NCBI RefSeq assembly: GCF_007743815.1 | Contig: NZ_CP036265.1 | Coordinates: forward strand, 2,038,323-2,102,322 | Source: Alienimonas californiensis | GTDB taxonomy: Bacteria > Planctomycetota > Planctomycetia > Planctomycetales > Planctomycetaceae | Reading direction: 5' to 3' | Length of the DNA: 64,000 bases | Shown here: in pieces, positions 33,852 through 44,150 of the stretch | How positions within the stretch are numbered: the stretch's first letter is position 1 | How the letters are laid out: each line of letters starts with the position of its first letter | The notes under the pieces: model-generated | Database searches by the model: none | The model's input: the letters and a program-made list of their open reading frames with translations, nothing else | What the model was told of the DNA's origin: nothing | Translations under genes and position numbers: made by a program

Positions 33852-34514
33852 TCACCACCCCTTCCGGCTGCGGCGTTGTTTGCGCATTTTGCGGCGGTCG
33901 CGGCCGCGGACGGGTTCGGTCACCGGGATCGCCAGCGAGGGGTCGGCGGCGGGGTCCATCTGCGTCCGCTCGACGCCGCTGCCCTCCGGGCGGCGGCTGT
34001 CGAGATAACTCTGCAATAAAATCTGGGCGGCGAGTTTGTCGCGGGCGCTTTTCGTGGCGCTCCGCCCCGTCACTCCGGCGGAGCGCATTAAATCGTCCGC
34101 CGCGGCGCTGGTGCAGCGTTCGTCGTGAAAGACGACCGGCAACTTCAAGACCCCGCCGATCCACTTCCCGAAGGCCCGGGCGCCGCCGCTGCTGCCGCTC
34201 TCCTCCCCGCCGAAGTGCAGCGGCAAACCGACGACCACCGCGACCGGGTCGTGCTCCCGCTTGACGGTTTTGAAGAACGCCGCGTCCGACCCCGGGTCGG
34301 TGCGCACGTAGGTCTCCACCGCGGCGGCGTACTCCTGCCCGGTGTCGGAGACGGCCACGCCGATCCGCACCTTGCCGTGGTCCAGGCCCAGCAGTCGGCC
34401 GAAATTGGGGAAATCCGGCGCCGCGTCCGCCTGCGGGCGCGGCGGGGCCGCTTCGTGGCCGTCGGTCACGTCGGTCACGTGGCTGGCGTCGTTCAGGCCG
34501 TGTGCGTCGCTCAC
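33852..34514 (-). CDS. ruvX: YqgF/RuvX-family Holliday junction resolvase-like protein
   Basis: A 220-aa RNase H-fold protein, thought to act in rRNA 5'-end maturation or junction resolution. Motifs fit: [15 protein letters not shown] with the first catalytic Asp (residue about 44), [10 protein letters not shown] near 94, FHDERCTSA near 130 and a C-terminal acidic [14 protein letters not shown]. It carries extra tails: about 38 residues before the domain and a basic end ([18 protein letters not shown]) that may bind nucleic acid. It starts with GTG at 34514, overlapping the stop of manC (GTGA), so the two are coupled. The frame above that start belongs to the manC shadow. Confidence 0.88.
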   Translation of the reverse strand: MSDAHGLNDASHVTDVTDGHEAAPPRPQADAAPDFPNFGRLLGLDHGKVRIGVAVSDTGQEYAAAVETYVRTDPGSDAAFFKTVKREHDPVAVVVGLPLHFGGEESGSSGGARAFGKWIGGVLKLPVVFHDERCTSAAADDLMRSAGVTGRSATKSARDKLAAQILLQSYLDSRRPEGSGVERTQMDPAADPSLAIPVTEPVRGRDRRKMRKQRRSRKGW

Positions 34515-35629
34515 AGGTACTCCTCCAGACCTCGCTCTTTCAATTCGCCGATCAACCGTTTGACGGCGTTTTCGTCTCCCCGCTTCGCCACCAGTGTGGC
34601 GTCCGCGGTGTGGACGATAATCAGGTCCTCCACGCCCAGGGCGCAGATGAGGTGCTCGCCGGTGGTGTCCCGCACGGTGCAGTTTTTGGACTCCAGCGAG
34701 ACGAACTTCTTCGCGTCGCTGCTGTGCCCGGCCTCGTCCTCGCCCAGCAGGCGGCGGAGGGCGCCCCAGCTGCCGACGTCGTCCCAATCAAAGGGCGCCT
34801 CCAGCACGCAGGCGGCATCGGTGCGTTCCAGCACGGCGTTGTCGATGCTGACGGAGTCGCACTGCGGGAACTCGGCTTCGACCGTCTCCTCATAGCGCGG
34901 CGTCCCCAGGGTGCCGGCGATCTCGGTCAGCCGCTTGCGGGTGTTCGGCTCGTATTCCGCCAGCGCGTCGAGGATCGCCTCGGCCCGCCAGGTGAAGATC
35001 CCGCAGTTCCAATAGAAGTCGCCGCTGTCGATATATTGCCGGGCCGTGTCGGCGTCCGGCTTTTCGCGGAAGGAGGCGACGGAGAACGCCTTCTTCTCCT
35101 CGAAGCCCGGCAGCGGGGCGCCCCGCTGAATGTAACCGAAGCCCTCGGACGGAAACGTCGGCGGCACGCCGAACAGCACGAACCGGCCGGGGCCGTCCTG
35201 CACCACCGCCGCGGCGGTCGCGGCGGCCTGCTGGAAGACCTCCGGCGGGCCGATCACGTGGTCGGCCGGCAGCACGAGCATCGTCGCGTCGGGATCGGCC
35301 TTGAGCAGATGCACCGCCGCCAGCCCCACGCAGGGGGCCGTGTTGCGGGCGCAGGGTTCGACCAGCACGTTCCCGGCCGGCACCTCGGGCAGTTGCTTGC
35401 GGACTTCCTCCGCCTGCACGGCGTTGGTGACGACCCACACCCGCTCTGGGGCGATCGTGCCCGCCCCGCCGTCGCCCGCCGCGCCGTTCGGGCCGTAGAG
35501 CCGATCGACGGTCTGGCGGAGCATGGTCTGCTCCCCGGCGATGGGCAGAAGCTGTTTGGGCAGGGCGGTGCGGGACTGCGGCCAAAACCGAGTCCCGCTC
35601 CCGCCGGCCATGACGACGGCGTGCAACAT
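34511..35629 (-). CDS. manC: Mannose-1-phosphate guanylyltransferase
   Basis: Makes GDP-mannose from mannose-1-phosphate and GTP. The nucleotidyltransferase signature [14 protein letters not shown], with the substrate Lys in LPKQLLPI, is at residues 7-30; VLPADHVI and the FTWRAEAIL segments follow. The 372-aa length means the short GT domain only, without the C-terminal isomerase seen in bifunctional ManC. GDP-mannose feeds the gmd and fcl genes 20 kb away. A TAGACT box (minus strand, 35677-35682) about 48 bases upstream is the promoter candidate. ruvX follows with a four-base overlap. Confidence 0.93.
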   Translation of the reverse strand: MLHAVVMAGGSGTRFWPQSRTALPKQLLPIAGEQTMLRQTVDRLYGPNGAAGDGGAGTIAPERVWVVTNAVQAEEVRKQLPEVPAGNVLVEPCARNTAPCVGLAAVHLLKADPDATMLVLPADHVIGPPEVFQQAAATAAAVVQDGPGRFVLFGVPPTFPSEGFGYIQRGAPLPGFEEKKAFSVASFREKPDADTARQYIDSGDFYWNCGIFTWRAEAILDALAEYEPNTRKRLTEIAGTLGTPRYEETVEAEFPQCDSVSIDNAVLERTDAACVLEAPFDWDDVGSWGALRRLLGEDEAGHSSDAKKFVSLESKNCTVRDTTGEHLICALGVEDLIIVHTADATLVAKRGDENAVKRLIGELKERGLEEYL

Positions 35630-35741
35630 GGGGGACGAACAGGAAGGAGCGACGGAGGGCGAAGGATTCGCGGCCCAGTCTACCGACCGGCGGGCGGGGG
35701 ACCCACCCGTTCGAAGCCGGGGCCGCCGCGGCGTTTCCCCC

Positions 35742-36914
35742 TCAGGCGATCACCGTGGGACAGCCGACGTCCGGGGCCACGGGGCCGCCCTCGACGATCT
35801 CCCCGCCGAACCAGCGGCGTTGGAGCCAGAAGGCGACGTTCACCAGCCCGATCAGCGCCGGCACCTCGACCAGCGGCCCGATCACCGCCGCGAAGGCCGC
35901 CCCGTGGCCGATGCCGAACACGCCGACCGCCACCGCGATCGCCAGTTCGAAGTTATTGCCGGCGGCCGTGAAGCTGACCGCCGCCGTCGTGGAGTAGTCC
36001 GCTCCCACCGCCCGGCCGGCCCAGAAGCTGACCAGGAACATCACCACGAAATAAATTAGCAGCGGCACGGCGATGACCGCCACGTCCAGCGGCCGCGCGA
36101 CGATGCGTTCCCCCTGAAACAGGAACATCACCACGATCGTCGCCAGCAGGGCCGCCAGCGTCAGCGGGCTGATCGTCGGCAGGAACGTCTCCTCGTACCA
36201 CGTCTTCCCCTTCGCCCGCAGCAGGACGAACCGCGTCAGCATGCCGGCCGCGAACGGGATGCCGAGATAAATCGCCACGCTCAGCGCGATCTCGCCGACG
36301 CCCACCTCCACGACGCTGCCCTCCAAGCCCAGCATCGGCGGCAGCACGGTCACGAACAGCCAGGCGTAAAGGCTGTAAAAGAGCGCCTGAAAGACGCTGT
36401 TGAGGGCGACCAGACCGGCCGCGTACTCGCTGTCGCCGCGGGCCAGATCGTTCCAGACGATCACCATCGCGATGCACCGGGCCAGGCCGATCAGGATCAG
36501 GCCGACCATGAACTCCGTATATCGCGGGTCGTCCCCCAGCAGCGTCGGGGCCAGGAGGCCGAGGAAACCGACGGCGAGGCCGAACATCAACAGCGGGCCG
36601 ACGATCCAGTTCTGAACCAGCGACACGCCCAGCGCTCGCCAGTCGCGAAACACGTCGCCCAGCTCCTCGTATTTCACCTTCGCCAGCGGCGGGTACATCA
36701 TCACGATTAATCCCAGGGCGATGGGGACGTTCGTCGTGCCGACGGACAGTCCGCTGACGGCCTCCTCCGCCCCCGGCAGGGCGTACCCCAGCAGCACGCC
36801 CGCGGCCATCGCGGCGAAGATCCAGACCGTCAGATAGCGGTCCAGAAAGGAGAGCCGCCGGCTCGGGGCGGCGGACGCATCTTGAATGGACATCGGGACG
36901 TCTTGAACGCTCAT
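35742..36914 (-). CDS. acr3: ACR3-type arsenite efflux permease
   Basis: A 390-aa membrane protein with about ten transmembrane helices that exports arsenite (and possibly antimonite) driven by the proton-motive force. The essential Cys in the [11 protein letters not shown] segment of helix 4 (near residue 148) is present, as is the conserved helix 9-10 region ([18 protein letters not shown]). The ATG at 36914 overlaps the arsC stop (ATGA). The frame above it is arsC shadow. Length and motifs are normal for the family. Confidence 0.93.
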   Translation of the reverse strand: MSVQDVPMSIQDASAAPSRRLSFLDRYLTVWIFAAMAAGVLLGYALPGAEEAVSGLSVGTTNVPIALGLIVMMYPPLAKVKYEELGDVFRDWRALGVSLVQNWIVGPLLMFGLAVGFLGLLAPTLLGDDPRYTEFMVGLILIGLARCIAMVIVWNDLARGDSEYAAGLVALNSVFQALFYSLYAWLFVTVLPPMLGLEGSVVEVGVGEIALSVAIYLGIPFAAGMLTRFVLLRAKGKTWYEETFLPTISPLTLAALLATIVVMFLFQGERIVARPLDVAVIAVPLLIYFVVMFLVSFWAGRAVGADYSTTAAVSFTAAGNNFELAIAVAVGVFGIGHGAAFAAVIGPLVEVPALIGLVNVAFWLQRRWFGGEIVEGGPVAPDVGCPTVIA

Positions 36915-37417
36915 CGGGTCGCCTCCGCGGCGACCAGGTCGCCTTCGGTCTGTTTGGGGTCGTAGGCCGTCATCGCCGTCTCGATTTCGTCGCGGACGCG
37001 GCGGAAGACCGCCAGTTTCTGGTCCTCCGTCCCCTCCACTGCGGCCGGGTCGTCGAACGGGAGGACGTGCCGGGTGACCGCCCCGGGCCAGATCCGCGGG
37101 CAGGTCTCCGAGGCGTGGTCGCAAACGATCAGGAGGTGCCGCACCGGCAGCCGGCCGAGATATTCGCCCAGCCGCGTCGGCAGGGCGTCGTGGATCCCGA
37201 CGCCGGCCTCGGCCATCACCCGCACGGCCAGGGGATGCACGGCGTCCGCGGGCTTCGTCCCGGCGCTGCGGACGGCGAACCGGTGGCCGTGAAACCTCCG
37301 CAGAAAGCCCTCGGCCATCTGGCTGCGACAGGAATTCCCGGTGCAGAGGATCAGGACCAGCGGCTTGCTCCTCGCCCCGCCGAGGCGGTCGGCGAGGGGA
37401 TCGTCGGGCGAGGTCAT
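36911..37417 (-). CDS. arsC: Arsenate reductase (LMW-PTP fold)
   Basis: Reduces arsenate to arsenite for export by the downstream Acr3. The 168-aa protein has the P-loop [13 protein letters not shown] near residues 24-36, with the nucleophilic Cys, and a CDHASETCP pair of Cys near 102-109 as in the thioredoxin-linked arsenate reductases. The ATG at 37417 is preferred; an ATG at 37492 would add 25 Ser/Glu-rich residues but would start just beside the operator-like palindrome. It is coupled to acr3 by ATGA and lies 104 bases after arsR. Confidence 0.93.
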   Translation of the reverse strand: MTSPDDPLADRLGGARSKPLVLILCTGNSCRSQMAEGFLRRFHGHRFAVRSAGTKPADAVHPLAVRVMAEAGVGIHDALPTRLGEYLGRLPVRHLLIVCDHASETCPRIWPGAVTRHVLPFDDPAAVEGTEDQKLAVFRRVRDEIETAMTAYDPKQTEGDLVAAEATR

Positions 37418-37471
37418 CTCGGTCTCGTTGGAGGGGGAAAGCTCAGGAGAAAAGCGGCCGGAGGGCCGCGT

Positions 37472-37487
37472 ATCCGGTTTTCCGGAT
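37472..37487. promoter_or_regulatory. Operator-like inverted repeat upstream of arsC
   Basis: ATCCGG (37472-37477), TTTT, CCGGAT (37482-37487): the layout and sequence resemble the palindrome at the arsR start (ATTCGG...CGAAT), suggesting a second ArsR site between arsR and arsC. Confidence 0.4.
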
Positions 37488-37521
37488 GTCATCGGGCAAA
37501 AAAACGTGACGCCGAATCGGA

Positions 37522-37944
37522 TCAGCGGCAGTCGCCGCGGCCGGAGGATCCGCACCCGACGTAGCGCAGCCGTTCGGCGTCGGCGGCGAGTTGCGGGTCG
37601 CTCTCGGCCACGGCTTCGAGCGTTGCCAGCAGTCGCCGATGCACGGCGTCGCCGGGCTCGGTCAGCCGGTAATGGCACCACGCCCCGTCCTTGCGACAGG
37701 TCGCCAGCCCGGCGTCCCGCAGGAGGGCCAGATGCCGGGAGGCGGTCGGCTGAGGCACGCCCAGCACCGTGACCAGGTCGCAGACGCACACCTCGCCGCT
37801 GCCGTCCCGACCGGAGGACCAGAGCAGCCCCAGCAACCGCAGTCGGATCGGATTGGCGAAGGCCCGCAGGAATTCCATCGCGGCGGGCTCTGCGGCTCCG
37901 GCCGGGGATTCGATTGCGGCGGCGGTCGGTGCGGGCTCGGACAT
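37522..37944 (-). CDS. arsR: ArsR/SmtB-family arsenic repressor
   Basis: A 140-aa winged-helix repressor. Residues about 25-110 form the DNA-binding domain (FLRAFANPIRLRLLGLL, VPQPTASRHLALLRDAGL, RKDGAWCHYRL). The metalloid site is probably the VCVCDL pair of Cys near 53-55 in the alpha-3 region, as in E. coli-type ArsR; a Cys-rich C-terminus (YVGCGSSGRGDC) may add ligands. It should repress its own operon until arsenite binds. The ATG at 37944 lies inside a palindrome; a shorter start at 37878 would place the palindrome fully upstream. Confidence 0.93.
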   Translation of the reverse strand: MSEPAPTAAAIESPAGAAEPAAMEFLRAFANPIRLRLLGLLWSSGRDGSGEVCVCDLVTVLGVPQPTASRHLALLRDAGLATCRKDGAWCHYRLTEPGDAVHRRLLATLEAVAESDPQLAADAERLRYVGCGSSGRGDCR

Positions 37945-37960
37945 TCGGTTTTTCGAATGT
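37941..37960 (-). promoter_or_regulatory. ArsR operator palindrome
   Basis: ACATTCG (37941-37947) and CGAATGT (37954-37960) flank a 6-base T-rich centre. The palindrome covers the interval between the -10 box and the arsR start codon, where bound repressor would block initiation. Confidence 0.6.
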
Positions 37961-37984
37961 AGAAGTCCGCCCCCGGCCCGTCAA
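37956..37984 (-). promoter_or_regulatory. arsR promoter
   Basis: On the minus strand TTGACG (37984-37979) and TACATT (37961-37956) are 17 bases apart, a near-consensus sigma-70 promoter. The predicted start of transcription would leave almost no leader before the ATG at 37944. Confidence 0.65.
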
Positions 37985-38169
37985 CGTTCGTCCGGCCGCG
38001 GCCGTCTCCCGCCCCGGGCGAAGTCGATCCCAGGCGAAGTCGCAGGGGTCGCGGTGCGGTTCTCCCCTTCACCTCACGCCGCCGGACCGTAGAATTTCGG
38101 ACTGCGCCGACTGCTTATCCGCGGCCGGCGCGGCGTATCGCATCCCCCTTCAATCCTATTCCCAATCCG

Positions 38170-40809
38170 ATGGCCTTTCGCCCCGAACAACTCACCATCA
38201 AAGCCCGCGACGCCGTCGCCGACGCGCAGGAACGCGCCGGCGAGGCCGGGAACCCGCAGCTCACGCCGTTGCACCTCCTCAAGGCGCTGTTGGAGGAGAC
38301 CGGCGGGGTGGTCGATCCGCTGCTCAAGCGCGTCGGCGTGAACCTGCCGCAGCTGCGGTCCACCGTCGACAGCGAACTGTCCCGCCTGCCGGCCCGGGCC
38401 GGCGGCCGGGCGGGGGAGCCGCCCGGGGCGGATACGGCCTTTATGAAGGTTCTCGACGCCGCCCGCAAACGGGCCGACGCGATGAAGGACCAGTTCACCT
38501 CCACCGAACACCTGTTATTGGGCCTGCTGGACGCCGGCGAGGCCGCCGGCCGCCTGCTGACCATGGCCGGGGCCGACGAGAAGGACCTGCTCGAAGGGCT
38601 GAAGGCCGTCCGCGGCGGGCAGACCGTCACCAGCCAGAACCCGGAGGGCACCTATCAGGCCCTCGAACAATACGGCCAGAACCTCGTCGACCTGGCCCGG
38701 CGCGGGAAGATCGATCCGGTGATCGGCCGCGACGCGGAGATCCGCCGCGTCATTCAGGTGCTGAGCCGGCGCCGCAAGAACAACCCCTGCCTGATCGGCG
38801 AACCCGGCGTGGGCAAAACGGCGATCGCCGAGGGACTGGCCATGCGGATCGTCGACGGGGACGTGCCGACGAACATTAAAGACAAAACCATCGTCGCCCT
38901 GGATATGGGCGCGCTGGTGGCCGGGGCGAAATTTCGCGGGGAGTTCGAGGAGCGCCTCAAAGCGGTGCTGAAGGAGGTCACGGGCAGCGACGGGCAGGTG
39001 ATTCTGTTCATCGACGAGGTCCACCTGCTGCTCGGCAGCGGCAAGACGGAGGGGGCGATGGACGCCGCCAACCTGCTCAAGCCGGCCCTGGCCCGCGGCG
39101 ACCTGCGCTGCGTGGGCGCCACGACCCTGGACGAATACCGCAAGTATATCGAAAAGGACCCGGCCCTCGAGCGCCGCTTTCAGCCCGTGCTGGTCGGCGA
39201 GCCGAGCGTGGAGGACACGCTGTCGATCCTGAGGGGCATTGTCGATAAATATCAGACGCACCACGGCGTCAAAATCACCGACGCCGCCCTGCGGCAGGCG
39301 GCGGCGCTGAGCGACCGGTATATCAACGACCGCTTCCTGCCGGACAAGGCGATCGATCTGATCGACGAGGCCGCCAGTCGGCTGCGGATGGAGATCGACT
39401 CCATGCCCGCGGAACTGGACGAGGCCAACCGCACGCTGGCCCGCATGCGGGTCGAGGCGAAGGTGCTCGAACAGGAGGGCTCCGCGGAGAGCAAGGAACG
39501 GCTGGGCGAATTGAACCGCGAGATCGCCGACCGCGAGGAGTCCTTCAACGCCCTCAAGGCCCGCTGGGAGGCGGAGAAGGAGACGCTCAGCGGGCTGAAG
39601 CCGTTGCAGGAGGAGATCGGTTCCCTCCGCACCGAACGCGAACGGGCCTTCACCGTCGCCCGGCAGACGAACGCCAACGAAGACTTTCAAAGAGCCTACG
39701 AGGCCGAGGTGAAACTGAAGGCGGCCGAGGAGAAATTAACACGCCTCGAAACCCGCTTCGCGGAGATCGCCCCGGAGGACCGGCTGCTCCGCGAGGAGGT
39801 GACCGGCGAGGATATTGCGAAGGTCGTCAGCGCCTGGACCGGCGTGCCGGTGACCCGGATGCTGCAAACCGAGCGCGAAAAACTTCTCAATATGGAGCAG
39901 CTTTTGAAGAGCCGCATGGTCGGTCAGGACGAGGCTGTCGCCGCCGTGGCGGACGCCGTCCGCCGGTCGCGGTCGGGGCTGGGCGACCCGCACCGGCCGG
40001 TCGGCTCCTTCCTGTTCCTCGGCCCCACCGGCGTGGGCAAAACGGAACTGTGCAAGGCGCTGGCCCAGTTCTTATTCGACGACGAGCGGGCCCTCACCCG
40101 GCTCGATATGTCCGAATTCATGGAGAAGCACAGCGTCGCCCGGATGATCGGTGCCCCCCCGGGGTACGTCGGTTATGAGGAGGGCGGCAAGCTGACCGAG
40201 GCTGTCCGCCGCAAGCCGTACAGCGTGATCCTGCTGGACGAGATCGAAAAGGCCCACCCGGACGTCCTCAATATCCTTCTGCAGGTCCTGGACGACGGCC
40301 GCCTGACCGACGGGCAGGGGCGGACGGTCGACTTTAGTAATTCCGTCATCGTGATGACCTCCAATATCGGCTCGGACCGCATCCTGGAGATGGCCGACGC
40401 CAATGAATTGCCGGCGGAGGTGAAGAAGGAAGTGCTCGGCGTGCTGCGACGGGCGTTGCGGCCGGAGTTTTTGAACCGGATCGACAGCGTGGTCGTGTTC
40501 AACCCGCTGACGCGGGCGGAGATCCGCCAGATCGTCGACCTGCAACTGGACGGCCTGCGGAAGCGGGTCGAGGCGGAGGGCTACCAACTGGAGGTCACCG
40601 ACGACGCCAAGCAATTGCTCGCCAACGAGGGCTACGACCCGACCTTCGGCGCCCGGCCGCTGCGGCGGGTGATCCAGGACCGTCTGCAAAACGGCCTCGC
40701 CGAGGCCCTGCTGGACGGCCGCTTCAAGGAAGGATCGACGATCTCCGTCGACGCCGCCCCGGACGGCTTTGTCTTCCGCGGGACGGAGGCGAGGGAGGCG
40801 GAGGCATAG
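38170..40809 (+). CDS. clpB: ATP-dependent disaggregase ClpB
   Basis: An 879-aa AAA+ chaperone that extracts proteins from aggregates with DnaK. Clp-N repeats occupy residues 1-150; NBD1 has Walker A GEPGVGKT at 210-217 and Walker B ILFIDEVH; the coiled-coil middle domain, which defines ClpB, is at about 405-530; NBD2 has Walker A GPTGVGKT at 618-625 and [14 protein letters not shown]. Length is normal. A TAGAAT box at 38090-38095 lies 75 bases upstream; no CIRCE-type repeat is visible. No heat-shock partner gene is adjacent. Confidence 0.96.
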   Translation: MAFRPEQLTIKARDAVADAQERAGEAGNPQLTPLHLLKALLEETGGVVDPLLKRVGVNLPQLRSTVDSELSRLPARAGGRAGEPPGADTAFMKVLDAARKRADAMKDQFTSTEHLLLGLLDAGEAAGRLLTMAGADEKDLLEGLKAVRGGQTVTSQNPEGTYQALEQYGQNLVDLARRGKIDPVIGRDAEIRRVIQVLSRRRKNNPCLIGEPGVGKTAIAEGLAMRIVDGDVPTNIKDKTIVALDMGALVAGAKFRGEFEERLKAVLKEVTGSDGQVILFIDEVHLLLGSGKTEGAMDAANLLKPALARGDLRCVGATTLDEYRKYIEKDPALERRFQPVLVGEPSVEDTLSILRGIVDKYQTHHGVKITDAALRQAAALSDRYINDRFLPDKAIDLIDEAASRLRMEIDSMPAELDEANRTLARMRVEAKVLEQEGSAESKERLGELNREIADREESFNALKARWEAEKETLSGLKPLQEEIGSLRTERERAFTVARQTNANEDFQRAYEAEVKLKAAEEKLTRLETRFAEIAPEDRLLREEVTGEDIAKVVSAWTGVPVTRMLQTEREKLLNMEQLLKSRMVGQDEAVAAVADAVRRSRSGLGDPHRPVGSFLFLGPTGVGKTELCKALAQFLFDDERALTRLDMSEFMEKHSVARMIGAPPGYVGYEEGGKLTEAVRRKPYSVILLDEIEKAHPDVLNILLQVLDDGRLTDGQGRTVDFSNSVIVMTSNIGSDRILEMADANELPAEVKKEVLGVLRRALRPEFLNRIDSVVVFNPLTRAEIRQIVDLQLDGLRKRVEAEGYQLEVTDDAKQLLANEGYDPTFGARPLRRVIQDRLQNGLAEALLDGRFKEGSTISVDAAPDGFVFRGTEAREAEA

Positions 40810-40840
40810 CGCCGTCTCCGCCGCCTCCTGTCCGGCGGCG

Positions 40841-42184
40841 TCAGGCGGCGGCGCCGGCGACGCGGGCGAACAACGCCTGATAGTCGTGCGCCTGCCGGGC
40901 GAGGGGGTATTCCGCCTCCGCGACCCGGCGGCAGTTCGCCCCGAGCCGGGTCCGCAGGGCGTCGTCGGAGAGCAGGGCGGCGAGGGTGTCGGCAAGGGCG
41001 GGCACGTCCTCCGGCGGGGCCAGCAGGCCGGTCTCGCCGGGGCGGATCATGTCCGGCACGCCGCCGACCGCGAACCCGACCGACGGCGTCCCGCAGGCCA
41101 TCGCCTCCAGCACGGTGTTCGGCAGGTTGTCCGCCAGCGAGGGAATCACGAACAGGTCCGCGGCGGAGTACGCCAGCGCGAGCAGCCGATCGTCCGAAAC
41201 CGAACCCAACGAGACGTGCGGCAGGCCCTCCGGCAGGTCCGGCACGCCGCGACCGACCGTGAGGGCGCACAGGTTCGGCAGCCCCCGCAGGCGTTCCAAC
41301 GCCCCCTTCAAATAGGAAAACCCTTTGCGGACGTTGTTGACCGCGTCCGCGAGGAATAGCGCCGTCTTGGCGTCCGGCGGGACGCCCAGCAACTCCCGGG
41401 CGGCGGCTTGGTTCCGCGGCCGGAACACGTCCGTTTCCAGGCCGTAGGGGATCACCTCGACCGGAAAGCGTCCGCACAGCGAACTGCGGCCGACCTCCGC
41501 CCCGAGCCAGCGGCTGGGGGTGACGAAGGTCAGGCGGTCGGTCGGGATTTTGGCGAACGCCCGAGCCCGCCGCTCCCAGATGCGGCGGGACAGATCGCGC
41601 TCCGCGTCCCCGGCCAGTTGCGGGCAGCGGCCGCACCCCGGCCGACCCTCCGGGCTGACGAAGCGCCCGCACCCGCGGTCGTAATGACAGCCGCCGGTGA
41701 ACGGCTGCATGTCGTGCAGCGTCCAGACCAGCGGCACCCGGGCGGCGGCGGCGGGCAGAAACGCGGCGTCGTCAAACATCCCAACGACCCAGTGCAGGTT
41801 CAGCACGTCCGGCGGGGCGTCGGGCGACCCCTCCGACTGGGCGTTGCCGACCGACGGGGCGCCGCCGGCTTGGGGGAAGATCGTGTCCAGCAGGTCGGCG
41901 CCGTGGACGCTGCGGTCAGTATGGAAGACCTCGAACGGCGGGTCGCCGGCCAGCCGAATGGGCAGATCGCGGCGGAGCGACCGCTCTCGGAGCCGGCGGG
42001 CGAGCCGCCGGCCGACGGAGAGCGACGGCCGGAACGCCCGCACGGCGGGATCGTCCGAGGACTTATTGAACGCCAGCATCCGCGACGGGCAGCCGACCGC
42101 CCGCAGCCCGCGGTGCAACCGCCACGAGGACCGGGCCGCGCCGCCGGCCTTGTCCGACGTGCTGAGCAAGAGCGGACGGATCAT
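40841..42184 (-). CDS. GT4-family glycosyltransferase
   Basis: A 447-aa GT-B transferase, last gene of a three-gene minus-strand operon in the surface-glycan locus. The N-terminal domain includes a Cys-rich loop (CHYDRGCGRF, then PGCGRCPQL; residues about 140-170) typical of colanic acid-type transferases, and a VWTLHDMQPF strand. The donor domain carries VLEAMACGTPSVGFAVGG near residue 355. The start ATG at 42184 overlaps the stop of the methyltransferase before it (ATGA). Donor and acceptor are unknown. Confidence 0.9.
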   Translation of the reverse strand: MIRPLLLSTSDKAGGAARSSWRLHRGLRAVGCPSRMLAFNKSSDDPAVRAFRPSLSVGRRLARRLRERSLRRDLPIRLAGDPPFEVFHTDRSVHGADLLDTIFPQAGGAPSVGNAQSEGSPDAPPDVLNLHWVVGMFDDAAFLPAAAARVPLVWTLHDMQPFTGGCHYDRGCGRFVSPEGRPGCGRCPQLAGDAERDLSRRIWERRARAFAKIPTDRLTFVTPSRWLGAEVGRSSLCGRFPVEVIPYGLETDVFRPRNQAAARELLGVPPDAKTALFLADAVNNVRKGFSYLKGALERLRGLPNLCALTVGRGVPDLPEGLPHVSLGSVSDDRLLALAYSAADLFVIPSLADNLPNTVLEAMACGTPSVGFAVGGVPDMIRPGETGLLAPPEDVPALADTLAALLSDDALRTRLGANCRRVAEAEYPLARQAHDYQALFARVAGAAA

Positions 42185-43134
42185 GCCGTCCGCCCGGCCT
42201 GATCCCCGGGGCGGTCCCCGGCGGCGGGCGGCGCGGGCCGGGTCGCCTCCATGAACAGGGAGTCCGGTTTATAAATCGTGCCGTCGGCTTCGGCGTCCAG
42301 GCGTTGATCGGCCCAACCGTCCCAGGCACTCTCGCCGGCCCCGCGGCGAATCGGCTCGACGAACCCGGCCTCCCGCAGCGTGCGGGCGAGGCTCACCCGG
42401 TCGTACATCCACTGATGCACCTCGCCCGCCAGTCGGAAGCGGCCGATCCGCAGCGCCTCGCGGTCGATCGAACCGAGTGCCCGTTCGGTGAGCGCCCGTC
42501 CGCCGAGCGCCCGGAGTCCGCGTCGCACCGCTCCCGCCGCCCGCCGCCAGGGCGACCGTCGCGGGGCGGCGTCGCCGGTCGGGCCGGCGGGGGCTTTGCC
42601 GCGGGCGTCCAGCCAGTGGGCGACTTCCATCCCGCAGCGCTCGCGGATGAACCGTTCGTTCGGCACGTCCGCGGATCGCAGCAAGTCGCCCATGCGTCCG
42701 CCGGACCGCTCCCGGGTCGTCTGGTCGTAAAGCTCCAGCGTCATCCAATAGAGATCGCGCTCCGCCGCCGTCCGCTCGGCGGAGCCGTCGTCGTCGTCGG
42801 CGCAGCGGTCCAGGGCGGCGAGATACCCGCGGACGACGCCCTCCAGGTCGGGCACGACGACGCGGAGCGTCCCCCCCGGCCGCAGCACGCGCCGGCACTC
42901 CCTCAGAAAGGCCGGCACGTCCGCGGGGCGGAAGTGCTCCAGCACGTGGGAGTGATAGACGAAGTCGTAGGAGGCGTCGGCGAACGGCAGCGGGTCCCGC
43001 AGGTCGTGCGCCAGGACGCCGGGGGCGGACCGGACGTCCACGTTAGTCCAGTCGTCCCGATACCGGGACCCGCAGCCGAGGTTCAGGCGACGGGCGAACG
43101 CTTCCCCCGCAGCGGGCCGTGCGGGCGGACTCAT
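42181..43134 (-). CDS. SAM-dependent methyltransferase of the glycan locus
   Basis: A 317-aa protein. The methyltransferase domain covers residues 12-130 (RLNLGCGSRYRDDWTNVD, HDLRDPLPFADASYDFVYHSHVLEHF, LRVVVPDLEG). The C-terminal half carries regions without known motifs, including a Trp/Met-rich segment near 240-260. Together with its TylF-like neighbour it could methylate a sugar of the polysaccharide. It is coupled by ATGA overlaps to the genes on both sides. Confidence 0.85.
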   Translation of the reverse strand: MSPPARPAAGEAFARRLNLGCGSRYRDDWTNVDVRSAPGVLAHDLRDPLPFADASYDFVYHSHVLEHFRPADVPAFLRECRRVLRPGGTLRVVVPDLEGVVRGYLAALDRCADDDDGSAERTAAERDLYWMTLELYDQTTRERSGGRMGDLLRSADVPNERFIRERCGMEVAHWLDARGKAPAGPTGDAAPRRSPWRRAAGAVRRGLRALGGRALTERALGSIDREALRIGRFRLAGEVHQWMYDRVSLARTLREAGFVEPIRRGAGESAWDGWADQRLDAEADGTIYKPDSLFMEATRPAPPAAGDRPGDQAGRTA

Positions 43135-43874
43135 CCCTGTTTGACCGCGAGCCGGCCGGTGTAATCCACCCGCTGGAGGAACATCCGCACGCCGCGGTCC
43201 CGCAGGTATTCGTCCACCGCCCGCCGGGCGCCTTCCCAGTGGCCGTAGTCGTCCAGAATCAGGACGCCCCCCGGCACGAGGCGCGGGAAGAGATGCTCTA
43301 ATTCGTGCTTCGTCGACTCGTACCAGTCGGTGTCGAGCCGCAGCAGGGAGATCGTCTCCGGCACCGCGTCGGGGAGGGTGTCCTCCACTTTGCCGCGGAC
43401 GAAATGCAGGCGCTCCGCGGGGTAGCCGACGCTCGCCACGTTCCGCTCGACGTCCTCCTGGGAGCAGTACGCCCAGTTCGCGGAGGCGGCTTTATCGGCC
43501 TTTTCCTCCTCCAGCAACTCCGCGGCGGTGTGGCCGTCGGGATCGCGGTCGAGGTCCGTGGGCGCGGACATGCCCTCGAAGGTGTCGAACAGGTGCACGT
43601 CGCGGCCGAGTTCGCCGCGCCGTTTGAGCACGTGCAGCATCGCCATCACGCTGCCGCCCCGCCAGACGCCGCACTCGACGAAGTCGCCCGGCAGGTTGTG
43701 GTTCTGCACGTACTCCACGGCGTCGCAAAGCGCCGCCACCCGGGCGGGGCTGGTCATCGTGTAGTCGCGGACGGCGGCGATTACGTCGGCGTGCGGGCCC
43801 TGCGGCGCCGGTTGCGGACGGCCCGTCACGCGGTCGAGTACCCGGCGGCTGAGCGAGCGGAACGGAGCGGGCAC
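43131..43874 (-). CDS. TylF/MycF-type sugar O-methyltransferase
   Basis: A 247-aa enzyme of the macrocin O-methyltransferase family, which in antibiotic producers methylates deoxysugar hydroxyls. Family motifs seen: GDFVECGVWRGGSVMAML near residues 63-80, HLFDTFEGMSAPT near 93-105, LLRLDTDWYESTKHELEHLFPRL near 175-197 and LILDDYGHWEGARRAVDEYL near 204-223, with metal-binding Asp residues. The start is a GTG at 43874; this is the first gene of the minus-strand operon, divergent from the Gmd-like gene across a 276-base spacer. Its target is probably a surface sugar such as fucose or a pseudaminic acid derivative. Confidence 0.88.
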   Translation of the reverse strand: MPAPFRSLSRRVLDRVTGRPQPAPQGPHADVIAAVRDYTMTSPARVAALCDAVEYVQNHNLPGDFVECGVWRGGSVMAMLHVLKRRGELGRDVHLFDTFEGMSAPTDLDRDPDGHTAAELLEEEKADKAASANWAYCSQEDVERNVASVGYPAERLHFVRGKVEDTLPDAVPETISLLRLDTDWYESTKHELEHLFPRLVPGGVLILDDYGHWEGARRAVDEYLRDRGVRMFLQRVDYTGRLAVKQG

Positions 43875-44150
43875 GGCGGGCGGCGCGAGGGTGGGCAGGT
43901 CGAGCGTCCGCCACTATGGAGCGGTTCGATCGGGCGTTCAATCAGCGGTCCCACGGGCCGTCGCTGGGTTCCCGCCTCGGCGGGGAGCGGCGCCGCCGGG
44001 CGACTCCGGCTTCCCTAATGCACCGCGGGCGGGCGGGGCAACCCGAGGAGGCCGGCTGTTCTCCGGTTTGCCCTCCTGCTACGCTCGGCGGGACGCGGGA
44101 CGACGGCGATGCGACCCTCCCGATTGAAACGTTTGCTGGCGGGCGAGGCG

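Noticed and set aside
44109-44150. Start of the Gmd-like gene at the upstream ATG
   Set aside because: The extra 14 residues are not seen in the family. The ATG at 44151 begins exactly at the conserved MKRALVTG segment.
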